Below are positions 25,045 through 34,368 of a stretch of DNA of 64,000 bases, in pieces. The notes beneath the pieces were generated by a model. It saw only the letters and a program-made list of their open reading frames with translations, searched no databases and was not told the origin of the DNA. Each line of letters opens with the position of its first letter. The stretch's first letter is position 1. The stretch is from Xenorhabdus doucetiae (GTDB taxonomy: Bacteria > Pseudomonadota > Gammaproteobacteria > Enterobacterales > Enterobacteriaceae). A program made the position numbers and the translations under genes. The stretch covers positions 3,100,001 through 3,164,000 of the forward strand of contig NZ_FO704550.1 of assembly GCF_000968195.1 (NCBI RefSeq). The letters run 5' to 3'.

Positions 25045-25638
25045 ATGAGAAACATTGATATGTTAGTTGCAGTAAAAGCTGAAGAAATTATGAATGATTA
25101 TGGTAAACTGAGCAAAGATATCAATAATCCTTCCGCACTTCACCCCTCCTCTATGTACCATAAATATGTTCGTATTATGCCTGAAGATGATATGCTTGTT
25201 TCAGTCGATAACGAACTGAATATTACGCTTAAAGCCAATATAGGTGATACTCTTCGCTGGAATGTCACAACATTAAATATTGATACAATGTATTCGTGTA
25301 CCACCGTAAAAATTTCACCGATGAATATGTCCTCGATGAAACCAATGAATATGCAGTCGATGAATACTAACGACATGCAAATGATGATGAGCATGCCTGT
25401 CATGAAGAGTTTCATGACATTTATGCCTAGCGTCGATATGACAGATCCATTAAATATAGATATGCAGCATATGAAAAATTGTTGCTGGATGTCTACAATT
25501 ACTGACTTGCCACACGCGGGTACAGCACGTATTATGTTCTACGAGTGTATTATCGCAGTTTATAGAGAAATGACTCTGATGGGCTACATTGCTATGGAAC
25601 CCGGTCTTATTTTGGATCAGAAATCAATACTCTCTTAA
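25045..25638 (+). CDS. pixA: PixA/AidA-family inclusion body protein, methionine-rich
   Basis: 197 residues from the ATG at 25045 (MRNIDMLVAVKAEEIMNDYG), with GAGGG nine bases upstream; the open frame begins 20 codons earlier. MRNIDMLVAV and the YHKYVRIMPEDD / LRWNVTTLN blocks are typical of the PixA family, first known as a crystalline inclusion protein of Xenorhabdus nematophila. Residues about 93-138 are extremely Met-rich (SMKPMNMQSMNTNDMQMMMS within), which suits a storage role. It is followed by a strong terminator and stands alone. Confidence 0.88.
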   Translation: MRNIDMLVAVKAEEIMNDYGKLSKDINNPSALHPSSMYHKYVRIMPEDDMLVSVDNELNITLKANIGDTLRWNVTTLNIDTMYSCTTVKISPMNMSSMKPMNMQSMNTNDMQMMMSMPVMKSFMTFMPSVDMTDPLNIDMQHMKNCCWMSTITDLPHAGTARIMFYECIIAVYREMTLMGYIAMEPGLILDQKSILS

Positions 25639-25688
25639 TAATATACTCCTGGTTTATTAAATTTAATTCCTTGCTTATTTTATGTTTT

Positions 25689-25715
25689 AGGCCGCACTAT
25701 AAGCGGCCTTTTTTT
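25689..25715 (+). terminator. Rho-independent terminator of pixA
   Basis: AGGCCGC-actataa-GCGGCCT followed by a run of T, about 50 bp after the stop. Confidence 0.9.
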
Positions 25716-25772
25716 ATGCAGGCAGGCTGATCCCATTTTTCACTGATTCAGGGATTGGATCGCATCAATTAA

Positions 25773-26522
25773 TTACCTAAGTTTGACCGCAGTAAACGCA
25801 TGAATATCGAAATTGACGGCAACCGATGATGACTTGTCGATGTTCGTTACCGCCGTCATAAATTGATGTTCATACTCTTCGCCGCCTTCCTCTTCGATAT
25901 ATCGGGTGACATAACTGGTGGATAGAAAAAATAACGCGACCTCTTCTGGGCTGAGGAAAATCATGTTGGCAAAAAGTTCCCGACACGCATCTTGAAGATG
26001 TGGGCAATCGCCCATCAGTTCCAGCGTATTGTCATATTGGGTAAGGCGGGGATCACGATAACGTGACCAGCGGGTAACCAACTCCCGTTCGATATAATCG
26101 CGCAGCGGGCCATATACCACAGGAAAACCATATTTATACGCACAAAAAAGCCCGCCGGGTTTAAGCCACTCCCGTAGGTTCATCAGTATTCTTTTACGAT
26201 CCATCCAATAGAAGGAAGTGGCACTGGTAATGAGATCGAAGGAATGCGAGGGTGAAAAGGTTTCGGCCGGAGATACGTTAAACTGAATATCAGGGGAGTT
26301 GTGCCTGGCTTTGTCGATCAAAGCGTCACCAATATCACAGCCTTCCACATGTTCAAATAACCCTTGCAGGCGCACTGTAGAAACGCCGTTACCGCATCCG
26401 ATATCCAGCGCCGCTTCTTTAGCTGGGGTTCGACTGGCAAGAGAGACATATAACGTGTCTGGGTAAGTGATTTTCCTTCTTACGATATTGTAAGCCTGAG
26501 CATTCTTATTAAATTGTTTCAT
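25773..26522 (-). CDS. Class I SAM-dependent methyltransferase
   Basis: 249 residues. Motif I ALDIGCGNGVSTVRLQ (about residues 38-53), an acidic CDIG segment binding the SAM ribose, ITSATSFYWMDRKRIL, and LKPGGLFCAY as motif III. The N-terminus (FNKNAQAYNIVRRKITYP) is that of the UbiE/YafE-like group. The acceptor cannot be predicted. Monocistronic, facing away from csaA. Confidence 0.82.
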   Translation of the reverse strand: MKQFNKNAQAYNIVRRKITYPDTLYVSLASRTPAKEAALDIGCGNGVSTVRLQGLFEHVEGCDIGDALIDKARHNSPDIQFNVSPAETFSPSHSFDLITSATSFYWMDRKRILMNLREWLKPGGLFCAYKYGFPVVYGPLRDYIERELVTRWSRYRDPRLTQYDNTLELMGDCPHLQDACRELFANMIFLSPEEVALFFLSTSYVTRYIEEEGGEEYEHQFMTAVTNIDKSSSVAVNFDIHAFTAVKLR

Positions 26523-26751
26523 TGCATAATCTCCGGCAAGCTATCTATAACTATGGTGCAATTGCCCGATTTTTCTACTGACTATTTTTTACTGACTGAG
26601 TTATGCCAACCATAGCACTGATAGCCCCAATTGAACGCCAAACAATAAGAAAACGTATCCATAAATTGTGGGCGGAGTTCGCTGACATCTATACATTTTT
26701 CCATATTTCTCTTATGCTAAATAACATAATTTAAACAATGAATTAAACCCT

Positions 26752-27105
26752 ATGGAAAATATAACGACTACACCCGCTACCCTCGACGCCTTTATGTCTC
26801 TCGATATTCGCGTTGGCAAAATTATCAAAGCCGAAAAAAACGAAAAAGCCACCAAACCTGCCTATAAACTGTATATCGATTTTGGCAGTGATATCGGCGA
26901 AAAACAGAGCTCTGCCCAGATATGCCAAAACTACACGGAAGCGCAATTAATTGGTCAACAAATACTGGCAGTCGTGAACTTTCCCCCAAGGCGGGTAGCA
27001 GGATTTAAATCCGAAGTGTTAGTTTTAGCGGCCGTTTGTGACGATCAAGGCACTGTTTTGATCCAACCAGAAAAAGATGTGAACCTAGGCACCCGAATGC
27101 TGTAA
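26752..27105 (+). CDS. csaA: CsaA-type tRNA-binding protein
   Basis: 117 residues. The whole length is a tRNA-binding OB-fold: LDIRVGKIIKAEKNEKA, KLYIDFGSDIGEKQSSAQIC, and VVNFPPRRVAGFKSEVLVLA match CsaA closely. The family binds tRNA or structured RNA and has been reported to act with SecA as a chaperone in Bacillus. Start ATG 26752; likely cotranscribed with the VOC gene 28 bp later. Confidence 0.9.
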   Translation: MENITTTPATLDAFMSLDIRVGKIIKAEKNEKATKPAYKLYIDFGSDIGEKQSSAQICQNYTEAQLIGQQILAVVNFPPRRVAGFKSEVLVLAAVCDDQGTVLIQPEKDVNLGTRML

Positions 27106-27133
27106 TTTTTAAATCAGTAACTATAGGAATACC

Positions 27134-27535
27134 ATGAGAACACAAAAAAGATGTATGGGTTATGTTGCTATTGTTGTAGATGATTACGACAAGGCCATTG
27201 ATTACTACACTAATAAATTAGGATTTACGCTGGTGGAAGATACGCCTCAGCCTGATAAAAGATGGGTTGTTGTCACCCCGAACCCTGAGAGTGATTGCAA
27301 TTTATTACTGGCAAGGGCATCTAATGAAAGACAGGAAGCGTTTATCGGTAATCAATGTGGTGGCAGAGTCTTCCTGTTCCTGCAAACTGACGACTTTTGG
27401 CGTGATTATCATAAAATGAAAGAGAATGGCGTCCATTTCTGCCAAGAACCTCGTCAGGAAGAGTATGGTATGGTCGTAGTTTTTGAAGATATTTATGGTA
27501 ACCGTTGGGATTTATACCAGAATGCAATGGCTTAG
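27134..27535 (+). CDS. VOC (glyoxalase/bleomycin-resistance) family protein
   Basis: 133 residues. VAIVVDDYDKAIDYYTNKLG (residues 11-30) and the C-terminal VVVFEDIYGNRWDLYQ are the paired beta-alpha modules of the VOC fold, with the usual glutamate replaced by D in the last motif. A small dimeric metal enzyme or binding protein; its substrate is unknown. Follows csaA by 28 bp. Confidence 0.85.
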   Translation: MRTQKRCMGYVAIVVDDYDKAIDYYTNKLGFTLVEDTPQPDKRWVVVTPNPESDCNLLLARASNERQEAFIGNQCGGRVFLFLQTDDFWRDYHKMKENGVHFCQEPRQEEYGMVVVFEDIYGNRWDLYQNAMA

Positions 27536-27821
27536 AGCCTTTCTATAAATATCACTATTAGCCCAATTATATTGGGCTATATAATACATTACCAATCTAC
27601 AAAAAATAAAATAATAGCAATAGACTAATATACATTATCCAATCATACCTAATTACTGATGATATTATTTCATGGAATTATATAAATCTTAAATCAAACT
27701 GCTATTTTTTATCTTTTACTCCGCCCTAAAAACCTGTTTAGAATACCCACCGAAATCACATTCACATTATGTTTATGATCTTATTTATTAAATCACCTTA
27801 AATTTAACAGGAGTATATCTT

Positions 27822-28235
27822 ATGATTACAATTAATATAAGTGGTGGTTCAGTAACAATTAATAACACTTACAATATCACATCAGAATCTGGCATTCAAA
27901 ATACCCCTGCCTCAGAACCTCTCACCGTCATTCCTTATAGAGATATGACAATAGAACCACACTCTTCTATTGAGGCAACAAGAACTGATACGCCTATTAT
28001 TCCTGAAACACGCCCCAATTATTATATCGCCAATTCCGGCCCTGCATCAGAAGTTAGAGCAGTGTTTTATTGGTCGCATTCTTTCACATCACAATGGTTC
28101 GAATCTTCCTCTATCATAGTGAAAGCAGGGGAAGACGGCATATTACAATCACCAAGCAACTCGCTATATTACAGCAAGGTTGTCATTTATAATGATACAG
28201 ATAAACGCGCCTTTGTGACTGGATATAATAAGTAA
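27822..28235 (+). CDS. pirA: PirA, small subunit of the PirAB binary insecticidal toxin
   Basis: 137 residues. The TIEPHSSIEATRTDTPIIPE segment followed by YIANSGPASEVRAVFYWSHS and YYSKVVIYNDTDKRAFVTGY follows PirA of Photorhabdus and of Vibrio block by block. The N-terminal TINNTYNI part is typical of the Photorhabdus/Xenorhabdus forms. PirA is proposed to bind sugar or receptor and to act with PirB on insect gut cells. No signal peptide, as in known PirA. AGGAG lies nine bases before the ATG. pirB follows after 65 bp. Confidence 0.88.
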   Translation: MITINISGGSVTINNTYNITSESGIQNTPASEPLTVIPYRDMTIEPHSSIEATRTDTPIIPETRPNYYIANSGPASEVRAVFYWSHSFTSQWFESSSIIVKAGEDGILQSPSNSLYYSKVVIYNDTDKRAFVTGYNK

Positions 28236-28300
28236 TGATAAGGAAAAATATTCTATAACCAATAAATTTTAAATTCACCTTTAAGGTAAAAAATAAACTT

Positions 28301-29593
28301 ATGAATAACACATCTATAAATATCAATGAGAATGAAACATTACCTTTAGAAGTTATCCCTTCAATGCCTGAACCCATGTTAATCGTTCCTTATGCAACTT
28401 CTACTCCTGATTATGAATGGGATGCCTCCGGAATAATAAAAGATGCCATTATTGGTGGTATAGGATTTATTCCTGGCCCAGGTCCGGCAATATCTTTTCT
28501 GTTAGGACTCTTTTGGCCTCAACAGGCAGACAATACTTGGGAACAAATTCTGCAAAAAGTCGAGCAGATGATAGAGGATGCTGTTCTCAAAACCATTCAA
28601 GGTATATTGAATGGCGATATACAAGAAATTAAAGGTAAAATGGAACATGTCCAATACATGTTGGAAACCTCACCGGGTAGCCAAGAAAGCCGTGAAGCTT
28701 ATATGTTTCTGGCGAGATATCTGGTGAGTATAGATGAAAAATTCAAGTCCTTTGATAATAAAACAAATTACCAAATTCTCCCGATGTATACCAACACTCT
28801 CATGTTACAGGTTCCTTATTGGAAAATGGGCATAGAGAAGCAAAAGGATATTGGTTTATCCGATATAGAAGTTAATGAATTAAAACAGCTTATCGATAAA
28901 TTATATACCAAGGCTAACAGCTATATTCATGAAACGTATACGCGTCAATATAACGATGCGATAAACACGTCAACCGCAGCAAATATCACCAATAATTTAT
29001 TTTCTGTCAGAGGATATTGTTTGTTACACGGTTTAGAGTGTCTTGAAATGATTGAGCATCTACAAAAGAATAGCCTTGAAAGTGGTTTCTATCCCAAAAC
29101 CATCAGTTATTCTACCGTATTCGATCGTCAGACTCCCAAAATGAGAATTCAGGCTCTGACAGAAGACGATCAAATGCAGGAGCCATTAAAGCCATCTTTA
29201 ATCAACGGCAAATACAATCAAATAAAATCATTGACTGGATATGTCCGTAGAATTGGCAATGCTCCCAGAGTGGGGGGGATGACGATCACATTTGCCAACG
29301 GTGCATCTTACACACTGGGTACAGTAACATCAGAAACGACGTCAATTGAGCTCAATGGCAGTGTGATCGAAAGCTTGGAAGTCTGGGGAGATGGCGCGGT
29401 TGATGAGGCATTATTTACGTTAAGTGATAAACGCCTATTCCGTATCGGTGAGCGCTACGCCAGAAAATACAAAAAATATGCTGTTGATAGCCACTATATT
29501 GCAGGGCTTTATTTAGCCAGTGATGAGCCTTCACTTGCAGGTCAAGCCGCAGGTATTGCCGTTTCATACCATATGCTGGATGACAAAAAATAA
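28301..29593 (+). CDS. pirB: PirB, large pore-forming subunit of the PirAB toxin
   Basis: 430 residues. The N-terminal half (about 40-260) is a helical bundle like domain I of Bt Cry toxins, with the hydrophobic helix AIIGGIGFIPGPGPAISFLL and a NTWEQILQKVEQMIEDAVLK helix. The C-terminal half (about 290-425) is a beta-rich domain with GGMTITFANGASYTLGTVTS, SIELNGSVIESLEVWGDGAV and FTLSDKRLFRIGE, as in PirB. Length is near the usual 420-440. Ends in a strong terminator, so pirAB is a self-contained transcription unit. Confidence 0.9.
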   Translation: MNNTSININENETLPLEVIPSMPEPMLIVPYATSTPDYEWDASGIIKDAIIGGIGFIPGPGPAISFLLGLFWPQQADNTWEQILQKVEQMIEDAVLKTIQGILNGDIQEIKGKMEHVQYMLETSPGSQESREAYMFLARYLVSIDEKFKSFDNKTNYQILPMYTNTLMLQVPYWKMGIEKQKDIGLSDIEVNELKQLIDKLYTKANSYIHETYTRQYNDAINTSTAANITNNLFSVRGYCLLHGLECLEMIEHLQKNSLESGFYPKTISYSTVFDRQTPKMRIQALTEDDQMQEPLKPSLINGKYNQIKSLTGYVRRIGNAPRVGGMTITFANGASYTLGTVTSETTSIELNGSVIESLEVWGDGAVDEALFTLSDKRLFRIGERYARKYKKYAVDSHYIAGLYLASDEPSLAGQAAGIAVSYHMLDDKK

Positions 29594-29636
29594 TACTTAG
29601 CGAATAGAATTTGAGCCGTAGATTAGTGGTAAAGAG

Positions 29637-29677
29637 TCCCCCTAGCCATATAGCTAACTATGTGGCAGGGGGATTTT
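29637..29677 (+). terminator. Rho-independent terminator of pirAB
   Basis: TCCCCCT ... AGGGGGA with an inner stem CCATATAG / CTATGTGG and TTTT after it, about 45 bp past the pirB stop. Confidence 0.85.
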
Positions 29678-30119
29678 AAACAAAAGTCAGTCATAGCATC
29701 AGGATTAACCTTTATACCTATGATTTTGGTATATAACCATTAATAACATATTAGTGCCATTCATGATTATCAACTGTCATCATTTCATCACATCCCCAGT
29801 TTTACCTAATCATAGAAATCAATAAATCATCAAAACCAAACATATGTTTGTGATTTTCACAGATCAATATAACACTTTGTTTTTAAAAACATTAAAACAG
29901 GATAAAATATAGTTTACTTACTTTACGTATTTAACAATCTGATTTTTATTAATTTTTTAGCATAATATTCGAGATGCTTGTCACATTTTTATGTCATTTT
30001 CTGGCCTTATCAATCTTACGATCATATTCTCATAATGGAAAAGAAATATAAAAATAGTCTTTACTGTCTGTCAGACATGAAATACAACATCAGTGCAAAA
30101 AAACAATCAAGGGTGTGAT
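29678..30119. other. AT-rich spacer between pirAB and the kinase gene
   Basis: About 440 bp without a supported gene. Very AT-rich, probably promoter DNA for the kinase gene. Confidence 0.55.
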
Positions 30120-31187
30120 ATGTCAAAAAGGGAAAACCAGATATTGCAACTGCTAAAGCGTGATCCTTTTATTCAGCAACAAGAAATTGCTGATATCCTC
30201 GGAATCAGTCGCTCATGTGTTGCAGGACATATTATGAACCTAAGTAAAAAAGGTTATATTAAAGGCAAGGGGTATATTTTATCTAACGATGTTTACACTG
30301 TAACAATTGGTGCAGCCAATATAGATCTAACAAGCTATACCTCTGCCAAACTCATTTATGAAGATTCCAACCCAGGGAAAATTATTTCGACACCAGGTAG
30401 CGTCGGTAGAAATATTGCTCAGAACATTGCTTTATTAAAAAATGAAAGTTATTTAATTTCTGTCATTGGTGATGATGCATATGGAAAAACACTATTTGAG
30501 CAAACAAAATCAGCCGGTGTTAACGTTAAATATTTATATAAATTAGAAGGAGAAAAAACATCAATTTGCAATTCTATTATTGACGAAAATGGAAAGTGTA
30601 TCGTTGCTGTTAATGATATGTGCATTCTGGAAAAACTCACACCAACTTTATTATCTCAATCTAAATCTTTAATCCAACATGCGAGCGTGTTAGTGGTTGA
30701 CTGTAACTTAACGGAAGAAGCCTTAGACTGGTTATTTAATCATGCCGATACTGTTCCGATTTTTGTTGATACCGTTTCCAGAGCCAAGGCATCCAAAATC
30801 CGCCATTTACTATCACATATCCATACCTTGAAGCCCAATCGTACCGAAGCAGAAATTCTGAGTGGGATAAAAATTGAAACTCAAGAAGATGCCGCGGATG
30901 CTGCACATTGGTTTCATCAACATGGCGTCCAACGCTTAATTTTGAGCATGGATGCCGAAGGTGTTTATTACAGCGAAAGAGATAATACATCAGGATGGTC
31001 AAGCGCAATCAGCACCAATATCATTAATACCAATGGTGCAGGCGACGCTATGATGGCAGGTCTTGTACATTGCTGGTTAGAAGGCATGGAACTAAAAGAA
31101 AGCGTCCGCTTTGCACAACAATGTTCAGCACTAACCCTGTCTTCGGAAAGTATTGAGATATTTCCTAAGCATCGTTTATCTTTTTGA
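30120..31187 (+). CDS. PfkB-family sugar kinase with N-terminal winged helix (YeiI-like)
   Basis: 355 residues from ATG 30120 (MSKRENQILQLLKRDPFIQQ), preferred over one nine codons upstream. Residues 1-55 are a MarR/AsnC-like helix-turn-helix (QQEIADILGISRSCVAGHIM); the rest is a ribokinase fold with GSVGRNIAQNIALL, a TLKPNRTEAEILSG segment and the catalytic NTNGAGDAMMAGL. E. coli YeiI has the same two-part layout and length. Pseudouridine kinase is a related possibility, but no psuG-like gene is adjacent. It may regulate its own uptake or catabolic genes. Confidence 0.85.
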   Translation: MSKRENQILQLLKRDPFIQQQEIADILGISRSCVAGHIMNLSKKGYIKGKGYILSNDVYTVTIGAANIDLTSYTSAKLIYEDSNPGKIISTPGSVGRNIAQNIALLKNESYLISVIGDDAYGKTLFEQTKSAGVNVKYLYKLEGEKTSICNSIIDENGKCIVAVNDMCILEKLTPTLLSQSKSLIQHASVLVVDCNLTEEALDWLFNHADTVPIFVDTVSRAKASKIRHLLSHIHTLKPNRTEAEILSGIKIETQEDAADAAHWFHQHGVQRLILSMDAEGVYYSERDNTSGWSSAISTNIINTNGAGDAMMAGLVHCWLEGMELKESVRFAQQCSALTLSSESIEIFPKHRLSF

Positions 31188-31532
31188 AAGAAATTTGGAC
31201 TTTTCGTCTTTCAAATAATGGTCGTGATTCCAAAGTAGACATTGGGTTATCTGTCCAGCGATATCTGTTTCCAAAAGTGCACAGATGTACCGCAATCTTG
31301 CTCTCCCTTTCAGGCTAGGTGGAGTCAAGCCGTTGACTTGCCTGCCATCCTTATTTTTGTCTGAATTCCCGTGCAAATTCCGCTAACAGGCCAATATTCC
31401 ACCAAAATTAGACGAAAATTGAATCTAACTGGCTAATTAATTTCACTGATGAATGTGTACAATTATAGACCGAATCTCTATTAATTCAGCACCATTCCGA
31501 TATCTGATGGATAACAACATAAGTTAAATTTA
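31188..31532. repeat. Leader repeat copy B ahead of a truncated tssF
   Basis: 31363-31532 aligns with 16083-16266 over about 180 bp (shared TGAATTCC, CAAATTCCG, ATTCC.CCAAAA, GTGTACAAT, CTGATGGATAA). 31188-31362 has no clear gene; a 66-residue minus-strand frame there is not convincing. Confidence 0.7.
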
Positions 31533-31811
31533 ATGAAAAATAACAAGGAATCACTGTACCTGCAAGAACGCGCTTACCTGCGGGAGCTGGCGCAGCGCGT
31601 GGCGAAATCATCCCCTCATTTAACGGATTTTCTGGTCACCGCCCATGACCCGGATATTCAGCGCCTCTTTGAAGCTTTTGCGCTACTGATTGCCCGCTTA
31701 CGGGATAAACTGGAGGATGATTTTCCCGAAATTACCCACGGTATTTTGTCCCGTATCTGGCCGTTAGCATTATGTCCGATTCCGCCCACCACATCTTCAC
31801 AATCGCTGTGA
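31533..31811 (+). pseudogene. tssF: tssF 5' fragment (type VI secretion baseplate), truncated
   Basis: 92 residues. YLQERAYLRELAQRVAKSSP and DIQRLFEAFALLIARLRDKL followed by EDDFPEITHGILSRIWPLAL are unmistakable for the N-terminus of TssF (normally about 600 residues). It breaks after PIPP, and the following DNA is in the frame of the lipase gene. Too short to function. No other tss gene is near, so this is a recombination remnant. Confidence 0.85.
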
Positions 31812-31824
31812 TGTCCGCAAGGGA

Positions 31825-33507
31825 ATGACTGATGGCAATGGCTTAATCCGTGAAGAAAGTCTGACAGCTATTCCCTTAATGTTAGAAATAGCTGCTCAGC
31901 CTTTAACCGATGAAATGGAACAGCGGCCACTAAGGATAAAACGCGGAGAAGAACACTCTACTGTCAGGCCAGAAACTGAATCTGCCGGGCACCTTTACCA
32001 TTATGTGACTATTGGGGAATTGATAGATAGAATGCCAAATATTGAAGGATGGGAAGAAGAAAAACTACCTGCCTATCATTTCCCTGAACGTTCAATAGCA
32101 GGAATCAGTATTGAAGAAATGGACTCCCGTCATATAATAGAAGTTTGCCCATTCCGGGCTTGGTCGTTGTTATTGCATCACCAAAGAGATTATTCTTTGA
32201 TTAATGCTTATAATCAGGGATTGATGGCTGTTTTAGTTTATGCGGATCTACTGAAAACTGGAGATGATGAAAATAAAAAGGGTATAGGTTCTATCTCGCA
32301 CTTTTTTACAACGCAGCTCTTAGATTTATCACATATACCTAATCGTATTGAAGATAACCAATTTGAACCAATTGTCTATGATGTTCCTTTCAAAGATCGC
32401 TATACTCATGTGGAATTCATTGATACTGAAGACAATTTGGATACCCAGATGTTTTATGTAGCAAACAAAACCGAGTTAATTATTAGTTGGCGTGGAACAG
32501 CCAGTGGGACAGATGTTTTGACTGACCTTAAATTTAAACCAAGATGGCTTAGTGAAAATGATTTTGTTTCAAAAGGAAAAGTTCATAGTGGTTTTTGGAA
32601 TGCATTTATGGAGGTAAATCATAAAACTGCATTATTCGATGTTGATAATGATAAACAAGAGATGCCTGTACTAAATGGCATAAAAGAATTAGCTTTAGGG
32701 AAAAAGCTATTTATCTGTGGTCATAGTCTAGGAGGTGCATTAGCATTCCTTCATAGTTCTCAATTAAGATATTACAATCCTTGCCTATATACATATAGTA
32801 TTCCTAGAGTATTTACTTATAGTGCGATAGAGGAAATTGGAAATTTCATCCATTATAGACATGTCAATAAAAATGATCCTGTCCCACGTCTACCATTTGA
32901 AAAAGATATGGATAATTATTTATTTAAATTAGGATTAGATAATTTAGGGTATTCATCAGAAATAAAATCAACTATAATGCCATCCGAACTTGACTCCTTA
33001 TACAAAACAAAGTCAGAAGAATTATATTTACATCATGGTAGAGTCATACATTTCCATGATATGCACCACATTGAGCCAGCATCCGCAAATAAAATAAATT
33101 TTATTGCCGTTGGCAATCTCAAAAGAGATATATTCAATTTTTATTCAGCCCCTCATTTATTACCATATGATGAATCAAGTCTATATTATTACCCTGATAA
33201 TGCACAACCTAAAAATGCACACGGAATAACTCCATTAGCTCATCTTAGTGGCAACTACATTCAGAGGATAAAAAATAAACCAATAGAATTATGCATTCCT
33301 GAACAGAATAGAATTTATAAAGAACACATGGATGATTTTAAAAAGAAGAAAGATGTCGATAACATGCGAATAGAGAAACATTCACTATCGTATCCGTATT
33401 TCATAAAGTTAGAAAAAGAATTAGAGAAATGCTTATTTTCCAATAAGAAAAGTAAGGTGGAGCAACGTGCCATCAATATTTATACACATCATGTAAAGAT
33501 CAAATAA
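31825..33507 (+). CDS. Class 3 lipase, candidate T6SS phospholipase effector
   Basis: 560 residues. The nucleophile elbow GHSLGG (about residues 300-305) in KLFICGHSLGGALAFLHSSQ, then the acidic residue in NKNDPVPRLPF (about 353-363) and histidines in LYLHHGRVIHFHDMHH give a class 3 lipase triad. The first 35 residues (MTDGNGLIREESLTAIPLML) look like the end of a transthyretin-like domain, and the frame is open upstream into RCDVRKG without a start, so the N-terminus is probably cut off at the tssF junction. Context (tssF stub, lipoprotein after it) suggests a Tle-type antibacterial effector. Confidence 0.75.
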   Translation: MTDGNGLIREESLTAIPLMLEIAAQPLTDEMEQRPLRIKRGEEHSTVRPETESAGHLYHYVTIGELIDRMPNIEGWEEEKLPAYHFPERSIAGISIEEMDSRHIIEVCPFRAWSLLLHHQRDYSLINAYNQGLMAVLVYADLLKTGDDENKKGIGSISHFFTTQLLDLSHIPNRIEDNQFEPIVYDVPFKDRYTHVEFIDTEDNLDTQMFYVANKTELIISWRGTASGTDVLTDLKFKPRWLSENDFVSKGKVHSGFWNAFMEVNHKTALFDVDNDKQEMPVLNGIKELALGKKLFICGHSLGGALAFLHSSQLRYYNPCLYTYSIPRVFTYSAIEEIGNFIHYRHVNKNDPVPRLPFEKDMDNYLFKLGLDNLGYSSEIKSTIMPSELDSLYKTKSEELYLHHGRVIHFHDMHHIEPASANKINFIAVGNLKRDIFNFYSAPHLLPYDESSLYYYPDNAQPKNAHGITPLAHLSGNYIQRIKNKPIELCIPEQNRIYKEHMDDFKKKKDVDNMRIEKHSLSYPYFIKLEKELEKCLFSNKKSKVEQRAINIYTHHVKIK

Positions 33508-33517
33508 GGGATAAAAC

Positions 33518-34282
33518 ATGAGTAGAATAAAAATATTAACTATTATTATGTTATCTTTACCTCTGATTGGATGTGATAGGATTTTAGATGAAAAACTTGA
33601 TAAATATTCGCCAATCAATCCACAAAATGGAGGCCAATTTATTATGGTATCCAATATCTCTCCATCAGATACTAAAACTCATATTACTGCTAAGTACATA
33701 TCCGATAAATGTACCAGAACGCACTATAATTCAAGTTTTCGTCCTACTGGAAAAGACAGGAGAACAAGAGAAATTAAATGGGATTTATCAGATCAAAATG
33801 GTCAAAGATTTGAAACAAAAATTCCTCTTGGTGGAGGTGGTTGGTGTCAATGGGAATTGAGTGAAATCAACATTGGGCTTGCTTATACTCAGCATCCTCT
33901 TGCGACAAAAGATACAAACTTTTATGTAAGTGCTATATTAACTGTTTTTATAAATGATGTTACTATAAACCCAAATTATAAAGAAAAATATGAATATAAC
34001 AATATAAATTACTCTCCTGTTTTCCATACAGTCTATAATAATTCTATAAATTTTCCTTCAATTATATTTTCATCACCACAAAATAAATACAAATATCGCT
34101 TATGGGTAAAAAAAGGAAATAATGGCTATATTAATATCAATCCAAAAGTAGATAAATTAAAAATCATAAAAAAAACACATGAAAAAGGAGAGTATATTAT
34201 TGAACATCAAAATATAGAAATAAAAAACAGAACAAATATCGATTCTAATAAAATAGATAAAATGATCACTCCCGAAAAATAG
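33518..34282 (+). CDS. Lipoprotein, candidate immunity to the lipase effector
   Basis: 254 residues with a lipoprotein signal: ILTIIMLSLPLIGCDR, with cysteine at residue 19. The mature part is beta-rich and polar, with the segment FETKIPLGGGGWCQWELSEI. It starts 10 bp after the lipase gene. Immunity proteins of Tle phospholipases are typically periplasmic lipoproteins in this position. Family not recognised beyond that; function inferred from context. Confidence 0.65.
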   Translation: MSRIKILTIIMLSLPLIGCDRILDEKLDKYSPINPQNGGQFIMVSNISPSDTKTHITAKYISDKCTRTHYNSSFRPTGKDRRTREIKWDLSDQNGQRFETKIPLGGGGWCQWELSEINIGLAYTQHPLATKDTNFYVSAILTVFINDVTINPNYKEKYEYNNINYSPVFHTVYNNSINFPSIIFSSPQNKYKYRLWVKKGNNGYININPKVDKLKIIKKTHEKGEYIIEHQNIEIKNRTNIDSNKIDKMITPEK

Positions 34283-34368
34283 TAGGAGCGCATGGGGAAA
34301 TTCACTTTTATTATTTGGCTCATTCTAAATTAAAAAAGGATGAGTCTTCCAGTATGGAAAGGGTTAAC

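Noticed and set aside
31176..31376. A 66-residue minus-strand frame between the kinase and the tssF stub
   Set aside because: It has no ribosome site, overlaps the end of the kinase gene and the leader repeat, and matches no family I recognise.
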